Shown: piece by piece, positions 31,022-31,818 of the stretch
Numbering within the stretch: position 1 is the stretch's first letter
How the letters are laid out: every line of letters begins with the position of its first letter
NCBI GenBank assembly: GCA_022925895.1
Contig: JAKSYS010000704.1
Location: 1 to 31,818 of the forward strand
DNA from: Fragilaria crotonensis
Taxonomy: Eukaryota; Bacillariophyta; Fragilariophyceae; Fragilariales; Fragilariaceae
Length of the DNA stretch: 31,818 nucleotides
Direction of reading: 5' to 3'
Notes under the pieces: model-generated
The model's database searches: none
What the model saw: only the letters and a program-made list of their open reading frames with translations
Told to the model about the DNA's origin: nothing
Translations under genes and position numbers: made by a program

Positions 31022-31369
31022 CCGCGTTACGCACAGCATGGACTTGTCAATTAATTTGGCAAATTCAACACATTACGATGTGAACGATGCCAGTCAGGGG
31101 TTTACGATCTGGACTGAAGATCACCCTGGGACAACTGAGGATTGGTACTTTGTCCTTCCGAACATGAAGGGAAATTCCCAGGATCGGATCGGGACTACAA
31201 CGGAATTGCCATCAAATTGTCTGATGGTGTCCTGATTGGATGGGATGGCCGCCTGATCAGGCATGGTACATCCATGACAGGTTCGCGGAGTGGAAATATC
31301 ATAAATGCGTTCTTTGCCCCAAAGACACGGATCATCATGTATGGAATGTCCCAGTTACCGATGGTTTAA
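31022..31369 (+). other. putative double-stranded beta-helix (2OG/Fe(II) dioxygenase-like) domain
   Basis: Visible ligand candidates: His and Asp in STHYDVND (near 31070), the distal His in LIRHGTS (near 31262) and an Arg eight residues later (TGSRSG). The spacing and the hydrophobic strand before the distal His (GVLIGWDGR) are right for this superfamily. One frame change (about 31180) lies between the two His blocks. If real, it may act on nucleic acid, by analogy with TET/JBP enzymes carried by fungal transposons; substrate unknown. Confidence 0.45.
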
Positions 31370-31381
31370 TATTGTTTCTAC

Positions 31382-31818
31382 TTAATTTTGACCATTGATG
31401 GTGTAATCAACCATTGCTGAATCGTAGAACATTGATGCCCATTTGTCCCTATCTGTTACAACAAGGACATCAGAGTCAGCGAGGTCAGGGTTGCTTGGGA
31501 CAAAACACAAGCCAACAATGGCTTCTGAGGAGACAACATGAAACTCCTTCTCGAATGTCCACTCAGTGAACAGGAAGGACTCACGCCCAGTTGGTTTGCC
31601 ACAACATTGAATAATGAGGTCAAACGTGGTGGTTTCAATTCCACCAAGGCAACTGTGGCGTGGTATGCAACTCACAATGCGAGATGGGTACTCCATCTCA
31701 TTTCATCATCTTCATAGCGGATGAGAGCCCAATCATACTAGGAATACCCCTTTCCCTGAAGTTGGGATGACAGCGAACAGAAACCATCTCCTCCTTTGTT
31801 TCAATGTTGTACTTATGG
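31382..31818 (-). pseudogene. C-terminal part of a second CACTA/Plavaka-like transposase (runs off window)
   Basis: The stop lies 12 bp from the convergent passenger stop at 31369. Read on the - strand from the window edge: EEMVSVRCHPNFRERG, one frame change, YDWALIRYEDDE, then an intact frame (31382-31696) with YPSRIVSCIPRHSCLGG, ESFLFTEWTFEKEFHVV, DSDVLVVTDRDKWASMFYD and a short tail. The blocks RCHP-x-F, YDW, (L/F)-x-TEW and WAS-x-F occur in the same order and spacing in the element I transposase C-terminus (7694-8320), so I call it the same family. The catalytic part lies outside the window. Confidence 0.6.

Larger units (their letters stand above)
28840..31369 (+). pseudogene. element II passenger gene with dioxygenase-like C-terminal domain
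   Basis: About 840 codons from ATG 28840 (MMAETLCSTTSC...), crossing about six frame changes. The N-terminal third is Ser/Asp then Lys/Arg rich (STKPRQKKKKSGKAENNWRE). The middle holds TPINWVDSSLKHVFGTEYVM, CLFDDVDAVNLAIAVRDENA, NFYRACIVLLPQAGIFYCHR and MDINWLRLQ; these recur in the truncated gene at 12548-13502. 30400-30960 reads as one frame. The C-terminus has MCRVTHSMDLSINLANSTHY then DVNDASQGFTIWTE, WYFVLPN, and after a frame change NGIAIKLSDGVLIGWDGRLI then RHGTSMTGSRSGN. The HYD ... RH ... R pattern and G-V-x-I-x-W-D-G-R before the last His fit the double-stranded beta-helix of 2-oxoglutarate/Fe(II) dioxygenases (HxD, then H about 62 residues on, then R at +8). That assignment is inference. 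Its stop is 12 bp from a convergent transposase. Confidence 0.55.

Overview
The window looks like a transposon-rich stretch of a eukaryotic nuclear genome, most likely a diatom. Evidence: a heat-shock-factor (HSF) type DNA-binding domain (an expanded family in diatoms), AATAAA-like 3' signals, no bacterial operon layout, and several large gene families that look mobile. The diatom call is an inference from gene content; no rRNA or organellar marker is present. Nearly every long coding region changes frame several times, yet amino-acid sense continues across the breaks, often at short homopolymers. Either the sequence carries indel errors or these are young, decaying elements, so genes are given as spans crossing several frames.

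Layout. 1-543 (-): N-terminal part of an unrecognised gene ('family X', copy 1), cut by the window edge. 2215-10539: transposable element I, with a tandemly duplicated leader (2215-2651), a + strand gene with a C48/Ulp1-like cysteine peptidase domain and a second papain-like C-terminal domain (2704-7671), and a convergent - strand CACTA/Plavaka (tnp2-like) DDE transposase (7694-10539). 12548-13502 (-): 3'-truncated relative of the passenger gene of element II, preceded by a 4-copy ~172 bp minisatellite (13490-14229) ending in a 29 bp near-perfect palindrome. 15099-16797 (+): family X, copy 2. 18347-18938: three ~170 bp tandem repeats and two microsatellites in front of a broken ORF (18975-19687). 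19831-21173 (-): HSF-like transcription factor. 21703-23558: non-autonomous hAT-like element with perfect 13 bp terminal inverted repeats and an exact 8 bp target-site duplication; it carries two clusters of a 15 bp minisatellite coding for a QEP pentapeptide and a retroelement-like remnant. 25548-27117 (-): family X, copy 3. 28192-31818: element II, with three ~215 bp tandem leader repeats each carrying a TATA-like box and a TGACGTC motif, a + strand gene whose C-terminus resembles a 2-oxoglutarate/Fe(II) dioxygenase core (28840-31369), and a convergent - strand gene whose visible C-terminus aligns with the element I transposase and runs off the window.

The main result is the parallel between elements I and II. 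Both have a tandem-repeat leader, a + strand passenger gene and a convergent transposase whose stop codon lies within about 25 bp of the passenger stop. The passenger differs: a two-peptidase protein in I, a putative dioxygenase in II. This suggests a transposon family with an exchangeable accessory module. The second result is family X, with three diverged copies in under 32 kb and no function I can name.
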